Under the pieces are notes generated by a model. It was not told the DNA's origin. It worked only from the letters and a program-made list of their open reading frames with translations, and ran no database searches. A stretch of 51,442 nucleotides of DNA from an uncultured Lachnospiraceae bacterium (GTDB lineage Bacteria > Bacillota > Clostridia > Lachnospirales > Lachnospiraceae), in assembly GCA_947174495.1 (NCBI GenBank), contig CAMWJC010000015.1, positions 1 to 51,442 on the forward strand, in the 5' to 3' direction. Below are positions 7,331-16,540 of this stretch, one piece after another. Position 1 is the stretch's first letter. Each line of letters opens with the position of its first letter. The position numbers and the translations under genes were made by a program.

Positions 7331-8071
7331 ATGGAAGAGAGTGAAGTACTGAATAAATTGGGATTGTTTGGGCTTACAAGACAGGAAGCGACCCTTTATC
7401 TGTGCATGTACCGTTACGGAGGGATTACAGGCTATGAGGCGGCCAAGTATACCGGGATATCAAGGTCTAATGTTTACAGCGGTCTTTCCGGGCTGGCGGA
7501 CAAAGGAGCAGCATATTTGGAACAGGGAAGCGCAAGCAGGTATATTGCTGTGCCCATTGATAAATTTTGTGAAAACAAGATCAGAAGCTTAAATCGGGAA
7601 AAGGAATATTTGATTGAAAATATTCCGGCAATGAAGGAGCAGGAGATTGGATATATCACCATTACAGGGAGTGGAAATATTCTGGATAAGGTGATTGAAA
7701 TGATTTTAGGAGCCGAGAAAAGAATCTATTTTTCGGCATCTTTTTCCATAATCAGAGAAGTTGAAAAGGAGATTGTGAAAGCTCTCGAAAAAGAAATCAA
7801 GCTGGTACTGATCACTGACGGAATGCCTGAAAATTCGGAGATAAAAGAAAAAAGTATTTGCTATCTCACAGGATCAAGAGGAAACAGCATCAGGCTGATC
7901 ATTGATTCTGCATATGCGCTAACCGGAGAAGTGACAGGGAAAAAGGATGATACCTGTCTTTACACCGGACAGGAAAATTTTATCAAGGTATTTAAGGACG
8001 CATTGAGAAATGAAATAAAGCTGATTGAGCTTCAAGGAGGAGAAAATGAAAAAGATACCATTTGTGACTAA
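7331..8071 (+). CDS. TrmB-family transcriptional regulator
   Basis: A 246-residue regulator. Residues 1-75 form a winged helix-turn-helix (LGLFGLTRQEATLYLCMYRYGGITGYEAA..GISRSNVYSGLSGL), the TrmB-type domain common in archaea and clostridia. A short coiled coil follows (about 85-105), and the C-terminal half resembles the PLD-like sensor domain of the family. Its last 26 bases overlap the start of lysA in another frame, so the two are translationally coupled. A strong promoter and a palindrome overlapping the -10 lie just upstream, suggesting autoregulation. The neighbour makes lysine or a related amine or amino acid a plausible effector, but this is inference. Confidence 0.85.
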   Translation: MEESEVLNKLGLFGLTRQEATLYLCMYRYGGITGYEAAKYTGISRSNVYSGLSGLADKGAAYLEQGSASRYIAVPIDKFCENKIRSLNREKEYLIENIPAMKEQEIGYITITGSGNILDKVIEMILGAEKRIYFSASFSIIREVEKEIVKALEKEIKLVLITDGMPENSEIKEKSICYLTGSRGNSIRLIIDSAYALTGEVTGKKDDTCLYTGQENFIKVFKDALRNEIKLIELQGGENEKDTICD

Positions 8072-9317
8072 GGAAAAAGTACAGGAGATTGTGAAAACAT
8101 ATCCCACACCTTTTCATCTTTATGATGAGAAGGGGATCAGGGAAAATGCCAGGGCAGTGAAAGAGGCCTTTGCATGGAATCCTGGATTTAAAGAATATTT
8201 TGCTGTTAAGGCAACGCCTAATCCTTACCTTATCGCCATTTTGCAGGAATATGGATGCGGCTGTGACTGTTCTTCGCTGACAGAGTTGATGCTCAGTGAG
8301 GCAATGGGGATAACCGGAAGTGATATCATGTTTTCTTCCAACGACACACCCGCTGAGGAATATGAGTATGCGGCAAAGCTGGGAGCTATTATCAATCTGG
8401 ATGATATCACTCACATTGAGTTTGTGGAAAATATTTTAGGAAAGCTTCCGGAGACCATGAGCTGCCGGTATAATCCCGGCGGGGTGTTTCAGATGAGTAA
8501 CGGGATCATGGACAATCCGGGAGATTCCAAGTATGGTTTTACCACAGAGCAGATGTTTGAAGGATACCGCATTCTGATGGAAAAAGGTGTTAAGAACTTT
8601 GGTATTCATGCTTTTCTTGCCAGCAACACCGTATCCAATGAATATTATCCGGTTCTGGCAAAAGAACTGTTTGAGCTGGCCGTGAAGCTGGAGAAAGAGA
8701 CCGGAGCAGATATTAAATTTATAAATCTTTCCGGCGGTGTGGGAATTCCGTATACGCCGGAGCAGGAGCCTAATGATATCCGCGTGATCGGTGAGGGAGT
8801 CCGTAAAGTGTATGAGGAGGTGCTTGTCCCTGCCGGTATGGGTGATGTGGCGATCTACACGGAAATGGGACGATTTATGATGGGACCTTACGGGCAGCTT
8901 GTGACCACGGCTATCCATGAGAAGCATACCCATAAAGAGTATATTGGCGTGGATGCCTGTGCGGTAAACCTGATGCGGCCTGCTATGTATGGGGCATATC
9001 ATCACATTACCGTGCTTGGCAAGGAGGAAGCGGCCTGTGATCATAAATATGATGTGACCGGCTCCCTTTGTGAGAACAACGACAAATTTGCCGTTGACCG
9101 GATGCTTCCTGAAATTGAGAAAGGGGATTATCTGGTAATTCATGACACCGGAGCACATGGTTATGCGATGGGCTATAACTATAATGGAAAGCTAAAATCC
9201 GCGGAACTTCTTCTTAAGGAAGATGGGAATGTGGAACTGATCAGAAAGGCTGAAACCCCGAAAGATTATTTCTCAACCTTTGAAGGATTAGATATTTATA
9301 ATAAAATTCATTTTTAA
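8046..9317 (+). CDS. lysA: diaminopimelate decarboxylase-like PLP enzyme
   Basis: A 423-residue fold-type III (alanine racemase-like barrel) decarboxylase. The PLP lysine is K55 in FAVKATPNP. NLSGGVGIPYTPEQEP is the glycine loop that binds the cofactor phosphate, and residues near CENNDKFAVDR match the Cys/Asp-Glu active-site region. The best match is LysA, which makes lysine from meso-diaminopimelate in the cytoplasm; other members of the Orn/DAP/Arg decarboxylase group are possible. The ATG at 8046 is chosen because GGAGGAG lies 5 nt upstream; the frame stays open upstream only into trmB. The tRNA-Leu promoter starts directly after the stop. Confidence 0.88.
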   Translation: MKKIPFVTKEKVQEIVKTYPTPFHLYDEKGIRENARAVKEAFAWNPGFKEYFAVKATPNPYLIAILQEYGCGCDCSSLTELMLSEAMGITGSDIMFSSNDTPAEEYEYAAKLGAIINLDDITHIEFVENILGKLPETMSCRYNPGGVFQMSNGIMDNPGDSKYGFTTEQMFEGYRILMEKGVKNFGIHAFLASNTVSNEYYPVLAKELFELAVKLEKETGADIKFINLSGGVGIPYTPEQEPNDIRVIGEGVRKVYEEVLVPAGMGDVAIYTEMGRFMMGPYGQLVTTAIHEKHTHKEYIGVDACAVNLMRPAMYGAYHHITVLGKEEAACDHKYDVTGSLCENNDKFAVDRMLPEIEKGDYLVIHDTGAHGYAMGYNYNGKLKSAELLLKEDGNVELIRKAETPKDYFSTFEGLDIYNKIHF

Positions 9318-9319
9318 AC

Positions 9320-9348
9320 TTGCCAATAACAGCTGGATATGCTATTAT
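9320..9348 (+). promoter_or_regulatory. promoter of tRNA-Leu
   Basis: TTGCCA at 9320-9325 and TATTAT at 9343-9348 with a 17-bp spacer, ending 23 bp before the mature tRNA. Confidence 0.65.
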
Positions 9349-9371
9349 ATTATTCGGCTGTTATAACTTAT

Positions 9372-9454
9372 GCCGGCGTGGCGGAATGGCAGACGCGGCA
9401 GACTCAAAATCTGTTGATGGCAACATCGTATGGGTTCAAGTCCCATCGCCGGCA
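9372..9454 (+). tRNA. tRNA-Leu (anticodon CAA)
   Basis: A type II tRNA. The acceptor strands GCCGGCG and CGCCGGC pair fully, with discriminator A at 9454. The anticodon stem GCAGA/TCTGT holds the loop CTCAAAA, giving anticodon CAA, which reads UUG. A long variable arm (TGATGGCAACATC region) and a T arm ATGGG-TTCAAGT-CCCAT follow. The 3' CCA is not encoded. It has its own promoter and terminator. Confidence 0.96.
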
Positions 9455-9462
9455 TTGAAAGC

Positions 9463-9490
9463 GGAGGTATCGGAAGGTACCTTCTTTTTT
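9463..9490 (+). terminator. terminator of tRNA-Leu
   Basis: A stem GGAGGTA/TACCTTC with one G-U pair is followed by six Ts, just after the tRNA. Confidence 0.65.
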
Positions 9491-9604
9491 GTTGCCTTCC
9501 CCCGCTAAATGCTAATTTTGCCTCACATCTATTGTTTACTTTACCCCTGTTTTAGTGTATATTTATTAAGGTGGGCGGATTGTGCGCTTTTGCGAGGTAT
9601 GGAC

Positions 9605-9928
9605 ATGACTTGTAAGGAAACTGAGAAGATGATTCCCTACTTTTTGCAGGATGATTTGGAGACGGAAGAGTTACGGGAATTTATGGAGCATATAGAGGAA
9701 TGTGATGATTGCAGGGAAGAGCTGACGATCCAGTTTCTTGTCACGGAAGGTATGTCAAGACTGGAAGAAGGAAATGTCTTTGACCTTCAAAATGAGCTGC
9801 GATACCGCATGGATGAGTCAGAGCACGCACTAAAGCGCAGGGAAAATATGCAGTGGATTTTGTATGGTCTGGAAGGACTTGTAGTTTTGGCAATCTTTAT
9901 TTTGGTTATGCTACTCATTATTTTATAA
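9605..9928 (+). CDS. small zf-HC2 (anti-sigma-like) membrane protein
   Basis: A 107-residue protein. The N-terminal domain begins MTCKETEKMIPYFLQDDL and carries HIEECDDC, the H-x3-C-x2-C zinc motif of the anti-sigma zinc-finger (zf-HC2) family. A charged helical linker follows, then one C-terminal transmembrane helix (about 86-106). The ATG at 9605 is chosen for GAGGT 6 nt upstream; an ATG at 9599 is too close to that site. No sigma factor is adjacent, and the gene sits directly before polA. It may act on a distant ECF sigma factor or have been recruited to another role. A TM at the very C-terminus leaves no extracellular sensor domain. Confidence 0.75.
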   Translation: MTCKETEKMIPYFLQDDLETEELREFMEHIEECDDCREELTIQFLVTEGMSRLEEGNVFDLQNELRYRMDESEHALKRRENMQWILYGLEGLVVLAIFILVMLLIIL

Positions 9929-9997
9929 GTTTTTTATATGATATAGACAGCGCTGAAGGATATGCGTAAAGCAGTGGAAAGGAAGAAAAGGGAATTC

Positions 9998-12640
9998 ATG
10001 AAGAAATTAGTATTGATCGATGGGCACAGCATTTTAAACAGAGCCTTTTACGGAGTTCCGGATTTAAGTAACAGTGCGGGACTTCATACCAATGCCATTT
10101 ATGGATTTTTAAATATTATGTTTAAGATTCTGGAAGAGGAGAAGCCGGATTATCTGACGGTTGCATTTGATGTTCATGCACCGACTTTCCGTCATGAAAT
10201 ATACAAGGAATATAAAGGAACCAGAAAGCCTATGCCGGAGGAGCTTAGGGAGCAGGTTCCGGTGATGAAGGAAGTCCTTGACGCGATGGGAATCAAAAGA
10301 GTGGAGCAGCCGGGACTTGAGGCGGATGACATTTTAGGAACCCTTGCCAGACGCGGAGAAAAGGAGGGAATGGCGGTTTCGCTGGTGTCAGGTGACAGAG
10401 ACCTTTTGCAAATTGCATCAGAGCATATTAAAATTCGTATCCCCAAAACGAAAGGCGGAAAAACCGAGATTGAGGATTATTATGCTGCGGATGTACAGGC
10501 GAAATATCAGGTGACGCCGCTTCAGTTTATTGATCTGAAAGCGCTTATGGGTGATACGGCGGATAATATTCCCGGCGTACCGAAAGTAGGAGAAAAGACG
10601 GCAACAGAATTGATGGTTCAGTACGGTTCTATTGAAAATATATATACACATGCGGATGAAATATCCAAAAAATCTATTCGGGAATCCCTGCTTGCCAACA
10701 GGGAACTGGCGGATTTAAGCAAGGTTCTTGCAACGATCAACGTAGAGAGTCCTGTTTCGTTTTCTTTTGAGGAAGCGACTGTCAGTGATTTCTTTACTCA
10801 GGAGGCGTATGTCCTGTTTAAAAAGCTGGAATTCAAAAATCTTTTAGGTCGTTTTGAAAAGGGTGTTTCCAATGAGTCTGTTACAGCCGGTTTTTGTAAG
10901 ATTTCCGGCAAGAAAGAGGCGGATGGAATTTTTGAACGAGCGATTACCGGCAGCGAAGAGATTGGACTTGCCGTTTTAAAGAATGAAGGAAATAAGGGAG
11001 AGCTTGTGGGCATTTCTCTGGCATTTGCAGATGGAAAGAGCTATTTTGTTCCACAAATGGGAGAAATATCGGAAGAATATCTTCTGGACAAAATGGCAGT
11101 ATTGGGGGAGCGGTGCTGGGTTGCCTGCCCGGATATAAAAGGAACTTACGAATATATAAAAAGTAATGAAACAGAGCGGTTTTTTGATATCATATTGGCA
11201 GCATATCTATTAAACCCGCTGAAAAATGATTATACTGTGGCTGATGTTGCCAATGAGCAGTTAAATCTATTAATTCCGGAGCGCAGTCAGAGGTTCGGAA
11301 AGCTGACCTTTAGAGAGGCTTTAAAGGAAAAGGAAGCGGAGCTTACGGAATATGCATGTTTTCTTGCTTATGTCAGTGTAAAAGCGGCACCGGTGCTCAA
11401 AGAGAAACTTGCAGATACCGGCATGGATAAGCTGATGAAAGAGATTGAAATGCCGCTTACCTTTGTGCTTTATGATATGGAGCGGGAAGGAATTTTGGTT
11501 CGCCCGGAGGAATTAAAGGCATATGGCGAGGCGCTTACCGGCAGAATCGGTGAACTGGAGCAGAAGATTTATGAGCAGGCGGGAACAGAATTTAATATTA
11601 ATTCTCCCAAGCAGCTTGGTGAGATCTTGTTTGAACGGTTAAAGCTTCCCGGCGGAAAGAAAACCAAAACAGGCTATTCCACGGCAGCGGATGTATTGGA
11701 AAAGCTGGCAGCGGACTGTCCCATGGTAGCAGATGTATTAGAATACAGACAGCTTGCAAAGCTGAAGTCCACTTATGCGGATGGACTTGCGGCGTTTATT
11801 GATAAAGATGACCGGATTCATACGACCTTTAATCAGACGATTACGGCTACCGGGCGTCTCAGCTCTACAGACCCAAATCTGCAGAATATTCCTATGCGTA
11901 TGGAACTGGGTAGAAAGATCCGCAAGGTGTTTGTGCCCAAAGAAGGGTATTGTTTTACAGATGCGGATTATTCACAGATTGAGCTGCGGATTTTGGCGCA
12001 TATGTCCGGAGATGAACAGTTGATTGACGCTTATCGGATGCATGCGGATATTCACCGGATCACGGCATCGCAGGTATTTCACATTCCTTTTAACGAGGTA
12101 ACGGATTTACAGCGTCGTAATGCAAAAGCGGTCAACTTTGGAATCGTATATGGAATCAGTTCCTTTGGTCTTAGCCAGGATCTGAGCATAACCCGAAAAG
12201 AGGCGGCTGAGTATATTGAACAATATTTTGCAACTTATCCTGGTGTAAAAGATTTTCTGGACAAAGCGGTTTCGGATGCAAAGAAAAACGGCTATATTAC
12301 CACTATGTTTGGCCGTAGAAGACCGGTGCCGGAGCTTTCTTCCGGAAATTTCATGCAGCGTTCTTTTGGAGAGCGGGTGGCGATGAATTCGCCTATTCAG
12401 GGAACAGCGGCGGATATTATTAAAATTGCAATGATTAAGGTACATGAGCGCCTTCGCAGGGAGAAACTGAAATCCAGGCTGATACTTCAGGTCCACGATG
12501 AGCTTCTGATCGAGACCTGTGAGGAGGAAAAAGAGCAGATAAAGGCAATCCTGGAGGAAGAGATGGTTCATGCGGCGGAACTTTCGGTGAAGCTGGAAGT
12601 GGATCTGCATACGGGCAGCGATTGGTACGAGGCAAAATAG
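9998..12640 (+). CDS. polA: DNA polymerase I
   Basis: An 880-residue family A polymerase for Okazaki fragment maturation and gap repair. Residues 1-290 are the 5'-nuclease domain (LIDGHSILNRAFYG, AFDVHAPTFRH, GLEADDILG, GVPKVGEKTA). A middle domain (about 300-480) has the exonuclease fold. The polymerase domain has motif A DYSQIELRILAH (D657), motif B RRNAKAVNFGIVYG and motif C QVHDELLIE. The middle domain lacks the DxE metal ligands: the equivalent strand reads EEIGLAVLKNEG. Proofreading is therefore probably absent, as in Bacillus stearothermophilus PolA. The ATG at 9998 follows AAGGGA and begins the conserved KKLVLIDGHS. It is followed by coaE after two bases. Confidence 0.98.
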   Translation: MKKLVLIDGHSILNRAFYGVPDLSNSAGLHTNAIYGFLNIMFKILEEEKPDYLTVAFDVHAPTFRHEIYKEYKGTRKPMPEELREQVPVMKEVLDAMGIKRVEQPGLEADDILGTLARRGEKEGMAVSLVSGDRDLLQIASEHIKIRIPKTKGGKTEIEDYYAADVQAKYQVTPLQFIDLKALMGDTADNIPGVPKVGEKTATELMVQYGSIENIYTHADEISKKSIRESLLANRELADLSKVLATINVESPVSFSFEEATVSDFFTQEAYVLFKKLEFKNLLGRFEKGVSNESVTAGFCKISGKKEADGIFERAITGSEEIGLAVLKNEGNKGELVGISLAFADGKSYFVPQMGEISEEYLLDKMAVLGERCWVACPDIKGTYEYIKSNETERFFDIILAAYLLNPLKNDYTVADVANEQLNLLIPERSQRFGKLTFREALKEKEAELTEYACFLAYVSVKAAPVLKEKLADTGMDKLMKEIEMPLTFVLYDMEREGILVRPEELKAYGEALTGRIGELEQKIYEQAGTEFNINSPKQLGEILFERLKLPGGKKTKTGYSTAADVLEKLAADCPMVADVLEYRQLAKLKSTYADGLAAFIDKDDRIHTTFNQTITATGRLSSTDPNLQNIPMRMELGRKIRKVFVPKEGYCFTDADYSQIELRILAHMSGDEQLIDAYRMHADIHRITASQVFHIPFNEVTDLQRRNAKAVNFGIVYGISSFGLSQDLSITRKEAAEYIEQYFATYPGVKDFLDKAVSDAKKNGYITTMFGRRRPVPELSSGNFMQRSFGERVAMNSPIQGTAADIIKIAMIKVHERLRREKLKSRLILQVHDELLIETCEEEKEQIKAILEEEMVHAAELSVKLEVDLHTGSDWYEAK

Positions 12641-12642
12641 TT

Positions 12643-13239
12643 ATGATAGTAATCGGGATTACAGGCGGTGTAGGCAGTGGTAAGTCTGCACTGCTTGCTT
12701 ACATAAAAGAAAATTATAACTGTAGAATACTCCTGGCAGATGAAGCGGCACATAAAGTAAAGGAACCGGGGCAGCCCTGCTATAACAAATTAATAGAACT
12801 GTTATCGGAAGATGTGCTTAATGAGGACGGCAGTATCAATAAAGGTCATATGGCTGATAAGATATTTGGCTCAGGAGAACTGCTTGAGCAGGTAAACAAG
12901 ATTATTCATCCGGCGGTGAAAGTGTATATCCAAAATGAGATCGCTTTGGAACGTGCGAGAAATGAGATTCAGTTCTTTTTCATTGAGGCGGCACTTTTGA
13001 TAGAAGGCGGGTATTTAAATATTGTAGATGAAATGTGGTATGTTTATGCACGGGAGGAAGTACGCAGGCAGCGTCTTTTGTCCTCCCGGGGATATACAGA
13101 AGAGAAGATTCAGGCAATTATGGATTCTCAGCTTACAGAAGAGGAATTCAGACAAAACTGCGGGGTGGTCATTGATAACAGTGGCAGCTTTGAGGAGGCC
13201 TGCAGACAAATTGATTCTAAAATGGGGGAATATCTGTGA
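12643..13239 (+). CDS. coaE: dephospho-CoA kinase
   Basis: A 198-residue P-loop kinase that phosphorylates dephospho-CoA in the last step of coenzyme A synthesis. The Walker A motif GITGGVGSGKS lies at residues 5-15, an LLADEAAH block follows, and the C-terminus ends with the CGVVIDNSG strand typical of CoaE. The start at 12643, two bases after the polA stop, begins exactly at the conserved first strand. The next gene overlaps its stop codon. Confidence 0.96.
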   Translation: MIVIGITGGVGSGKSALLAYIKENYNCRILLADEAAHKVKEPGQPCYNKLIELLSEDVLNEDGSINKGHMADKIFGSGELLEQVNKIIHPAVKVYIQNEIALERARNEIQFFFIEAALLIEGGYLNIVDEMWYVYAREEVRRQRLLSSRGYTEEKIQAIMDSQLTEEEFRQNCGVVIDNSGSFEEACRQIDSKMGEYL

Positions 13240-15323
13240 TGGATGGAAGAAAATATACCGGACAATTGGTATTCGGGCTGGATATCGGGACCAGAAGCAT
13301 TGTTGGAACTGTAGGGTATAAGGCCGGTAATCGATTCATAGTGATTGCACAAAGAAGCAAAGAACATGAGACTAGAGCCATGTTGGACGGGCAAATCCAT
13401 GATATTCATAAGGTTGGAGAGACAATCTCGGAGGTAAAGAAAGGGCTTGAGGAAGCAATCGGCAGAAAACTGTCGGAGGTCTGTATTGCAGCGGCAGGAC
13501 GTGTGCTGCGCACAGTTACCACTCATGTGGAGTATCCATTTTCCGGGGATAAAGAAATCGGACAGGAGGATATTTATGCCCTCATCGCTGCCGGAATCGA
13601 GAAGGCATATCAGGAGTTTTTAAGCGATCAGGATGACGATATGAAATTTTACTGCGTGGGACATTCGGTGGTACGATTTTATCTAAATGGTTATCCTATG
13701 GGAAATTTAGAGGGGCATAAGGCACGGACTATTGGTGTGGATTTGATCGCAACCTTTCTTCCGGACGAGGTAGTAGGCGGCCTTTACAAAGCGGTTGAAC
13801 TGGCAGGACTTAATGTGAACAGTCTGACACTGGAACCGATTGCGGCGATTCAGCTTGCTATTCCGGAGCGCTTCCGGATGCTAAATATTGCATTATTGGA
13901 TGTGGGTGCGGGAACCTCGGATATTTCCATTACTAATGACGGATGTATTCTGGCATACGGTATGATTCCTATGGCGGGAGATTTGCTTACGGAGGAGATC
14001 GCAAGACATTGCCTGGTTGATTTTGCTACGGCGGAGCAAATCAAGAAGCAGGTAGGGGAGAAAGAAACCATATCTTTCATGGATGTTATGCTGTTACCAC
14101 AGAACATCAGTAGTGAAGAAGTAAAACAGATTACGGCACCAGTAATCGATGATATGGCACAGCAGGCGGCGGATAAGATTAAAGAGTTAAATGGTGATAA
14201 GGCAGTCAGTGCAGTTTTTGTTGTGGGCGGCGGCGGAAAAATTCCGGGATATACAGAAGCTGTTGCCGACAAGCTGGGGATCGCTAAAGAGCGTGTTGCG
14301 CTCAGGGGAGAAGAGGTTATGCAGCAGATCGTATTTGAAGAGGATGTAAAAAAAGACAGTCTTCTTGTCACCCCCATCGGAATCTGCTTAAACTTTTACG
14401 AGCAAAGCAACAACTTTATTTTTGTAAGCTTTAATGATGAGCGTATTAAGATTTATGATAATAACCGGCTGACAGTAGCAGATGCAGCCATACAGGCACA
14501 GTTCCCCAATGATGGACTTTTCCCAAAGAGGGGAGATAGCCTTGATTTTACGGTAAATGGAAAGCAGCGTATGGCAAGAGGGCAATTTGGCGAAACGGCA
14601 GTGATTACCGTAAATGGAGAGACGGCAGATATTTATACGCCGATTCATGCCAATGATCTGATCCGGGTGATACCCTCAACAGCAGGGGAGAAAGGACGGT
14701 TAACAATAGGAGAGTTGCCGGAGAGCACAGAGAGCCTTCAAGTAATTGTAAATGATAAGAAGGTGGAGGTACCCCGGTTTGCCAGTGTTAATGGGGTATT
14801 GCAGTCCGGATATTATGAGATACAGGAAAACGATGAGATAGAAATTCTGAATTATTATACGGTGGGACAGATTTTGGAATTTATGGATGTGCTCATAGAG
14901 CCATGGATGAATTTGTATGTCAATAATCGTCTTGCGAATAGGGATACACCGGTTTATGAAAACTTTTCTGTTCTTTGGACCAGAGAAATTCTGCCTGAGC
15001 CTCAGATGGAAAGCAGGGAGTCTGAAAAGAGCAAGGAAACAGTGATACAGGAAGAGGAAGAGAGCAGGGAGGAACCGGAGACGGTTGAGATGGAAGCTGA
15101 AGCAGAGGAAGAAGCGGTATCCATTTCTGTGATTGTGAATAATCAGCTTGTTGTGCTGGAGGGAAAAGCGGAATATATATACGTGGATGTGTTTGAAAAA
15201 ATAGATTTTGATCGGAGCAGACCGAAAGGAATGGGCATCGTAACCACATTGAATGGCCGGCCGGCGCAGTATATGGAGCCCATACATGACGGCGATGTGC
15301 TGGAAATTTACTGGCGTTCCTGA
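13239..15323 (+). CDS. FtsA-like actin-fold protein with long C-terminal extension
   Basis: A 694-residue protein. The first 390 residues are an FtsA/PilM-like actin ATPase: GLDIGTRSIVG is phosphate-1, LLDVGAGTSDISI phosphate-2 and VFVVGGGGKIPG the adenosine motif. The remaining 300 residues are not part of canonical FtsA. They contain beta-rich segments (VTVNGKQRMARG, ITVNGETADIYTP), two ubiquitin/MoaD-like stretches with NDKKVEVP and NNQLVVLEG patterns, and a Glu-rich linker at about 585-620. There is no amphipathic membrane-targeting tail. An ATG at 13239 overlaps the coaE stop (TGATG); GTG 13236 is an alternative. It could act in division or in assembly of a surface structure. FtsZ is not nearby. 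Confidence 0.85.
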   Translation: MDGRKYTGQLVFGLDIGTRSIVGTVGYKAGNRFIVIAQRSKEHETRAMLDGQIHDIHKVGETISEVKKGLEEAIGRKLSEVCIAAAGRVLRTVTTHVEYPFSGDKEIGQEDIYALIAAGIEKAYQEFLSDQDDDMKFYCVGHSVVRFYLNGYPMGNLEGHKARTIGVDLIATFLPDEVVGGLYKAVELAGLNVNSLTLEPIAAIQLAIPERFRMLNIALLDVGAGTSDISITNDGCILAYGMIPMAGDLLTEEIARHCLVDFATAEQIKKQVGEKETISFMDVMLLPQNISSEEVKQITAPVIDDMAQQAADKIKELNGDKAVSAVFVVGGGGKIPGYTEAVADKLGIAKERVALRGEEVMQQIVFEEDVKKDSLLVTPIGICLNFYEQSNNFIFVSFNDERIKIYDNNRLTVADAAIQAQFPNDGLFPKRGDSLDFTVNGKQRMARGQFGETAVITVNGETADIYTPIHANDLIRVIPSTAGEKGRLTIGELPESTESLQVIVNDKKVEVPRFASVNGVLQSGYYEIQENDEIEILNYYTVGQILEFMDVLIEPWMNLYVNNRLANRDTPVYENFSVLWTREILPEPQMESRESEKSKETVIQEEEESREEPETVEMEAEAEEEAVSISVIVNNQLVVLEGKAEYIYVDVFEKIDFDRSRPKGMGIVTTLNGRPAQYMEPIHDGDVLEIYWRS

Positions 15324-15383
15324 CCGGCAGCGTGGATATATAATTGGTGAAAGAAAAGAAGCAGGAAGGAATATGACATTAAG

Positions 15384-16220
15384 ATGAGACTTTGCAGTAT
15401 AGCCAGCGGAAGCAGCGGAAACTGTATTTATGTTGGCTCGGATACCACGCATCTTTTGGTAGATGTGGGAATAAGCGGAAAGAGGACGGAAGAGGGGCTG
15501 AAGGAACTGGATTTATCCATGCGGGATATTGATGGGATCTTCATTACCCATGAGCATGCGGATCATATTGCAGGGCTGGGAGTGCTCAGCAGAAAATACG
15601 AAATTCCCATTTATGCTACGGCAGGGACTATTGAAGCAATTAAAAATACCACTTCTGTGGGAGAAATACCGGAAGAACTGTTTTTCCCTGTCTGTGCGGA
15701 GGAAAAGGTTATAGTAAAGGACCTGGTCTGCAATCCTATGAGGATAAACCATGATGCAGCGGAACCTGTGGCATATCGGATACAACATGGCAGAAAGCGT
15801 GTGGGTATCATAACGGATCTTGGTAATTATAACGACTATACCGTAGAGTCCCTGCGGGGAATGGATGCCCTTCTTTTGGAAGCCAACCATGATGTTCATA
15901 TGCTTCAGGTTGGACCCTATCCTTATTACTTAAAACAGCGGATTTTAAGTGATCGAGGACATCTTTCCAATGAACGTGCAGGACAGCTTTTGTACCATCT
16001 GCTTCACGAAAAGCTGCAGTCGGTAATATTAGGACATTTAAGTAAAGAAAACAATCTGCCGGAACTGGCATATGAGGCAGTTCGGGTGGAAGTGACTATG
16101 GCACGGATGAATGAGCAGGCTGACGAAACAGGTGAAGAGGCCGGGGAGGCAAAGATGACGGATTTTCCTATGTATGTGGCGCCCAGAAGTCAGAATTCAC
16201 CAGTGATACATATTGCATAG
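15384..16220 (+). CDS. MBL-fold metallo-hydrolase, WalJ/YycJ type
   Basis: A 278-residue cytoplasmic beta-lactamase-fold hydrolase. The metal motif THEHADH lies at 55-61, and it opens with CSIASGSSGNCIYV, the signature start of the YycJ/WalJ family. Further metal ligands are in INHDAAEP, GIITDLG, LLEANHD and VILGHLSKENN. Members have been linked to 5'-exonuclease activity and to cell wall or division control downstream of WalRK. Here it lies after the FtsA-like gene and before UPF0237 rather than beside walRK. A charged, Glu-rich insertion at about 245-258 is unusual. Confidence 0.88.
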   Translation: MRLCSIASGSSGNCIYVGSDTTHLLVDVGISGKRTEEGLKELDLSMRDIDGIFITHEHADHIAGLGVLSRKYEIPIYATAGTIEAIKNTTSVGEIPEELFFPVCAEEKVIVKDLVCNPMRINHDAAEPVAYRIQHGRKRVGIITDLGNYNDYTVESLRGMDALLLEANHDVHMLQVGPYPYYLKQRILSDRGHLSNERAGQLLYHLLHEKLQSVILGHLSKENNLPELAYEAVRVEVTMARMNEQADETGEEAGEAKMTDFPMYVAPRSQNSPVIHIA

Positions 16221-16238
16221 TAAAGAAGGGAGAAGAAA

Positions 16239-16511
16239 ATGAATAAGACAATTATTACGGTTGTGGGAAAGGATACAGTAGGTATTATTGCGAAGGTATG
16301 TACTTATCTGGCTGACAATCAAATCAATATTCTTGATATTTCACAGACTATTGTGCAGGGATTCTTCAACATGATGATGATCGTGGATACCAACGAAATG
16401 AGTAAGCATTTTGGAGAAATGGCAGATGAGCTTAAGGAACTTGGTGAGAGTATTGGTGTTGATATCAAATGCCAGAAGGAAGAAATCTTTGATAAAATGC
16501 ACAGGATATAG
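16239..16511 (+). CDS. ACT-domain protein, UPF0237 family
   Basis: A 90-residue stand-alone ACT domain ([20 protein letters not shown], then [15 protein letters not shown]). This family nearly always sits directly before a UPF0210 gene, as here with 29 nt between them. ACT domains bind amino acids or similar small ligands, so it is a plausible regulatory subunit for the next protein. AGAAGGGAGAAG precedes the ATG. Confidence 0.93.
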   Translation: MNKTIITVVGKDTVGIIAKVCTYLADNQINILDISQTIVQGFFNMMMIVDTNEMSKHFGEMADELKELGESIGVDIKCQKEEIFDKMHRI

Positions 16512-16540
16512 AGCAGGAAGAGAGAAAAAGGACTGAAAAT

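Noticed and set aside
8436..9158. 240-codon minus-strand frame over lysA
   Set aside because: Antisense to a well-supported decarboxylase gene; no motif or ribosome site supports it.
9320..9508. 62-codon frame across the tRNA-Leu
   Set aside because: It runs through the tRNA, its promoter and its terminator; the translation has no recognisable features.
14700..15452. 250-codon minus-strand frame over the FtsA-like gene
   Set aside because: Shadow of the plus-strand gene; it spans two gene ends and lacks a ribosome site.
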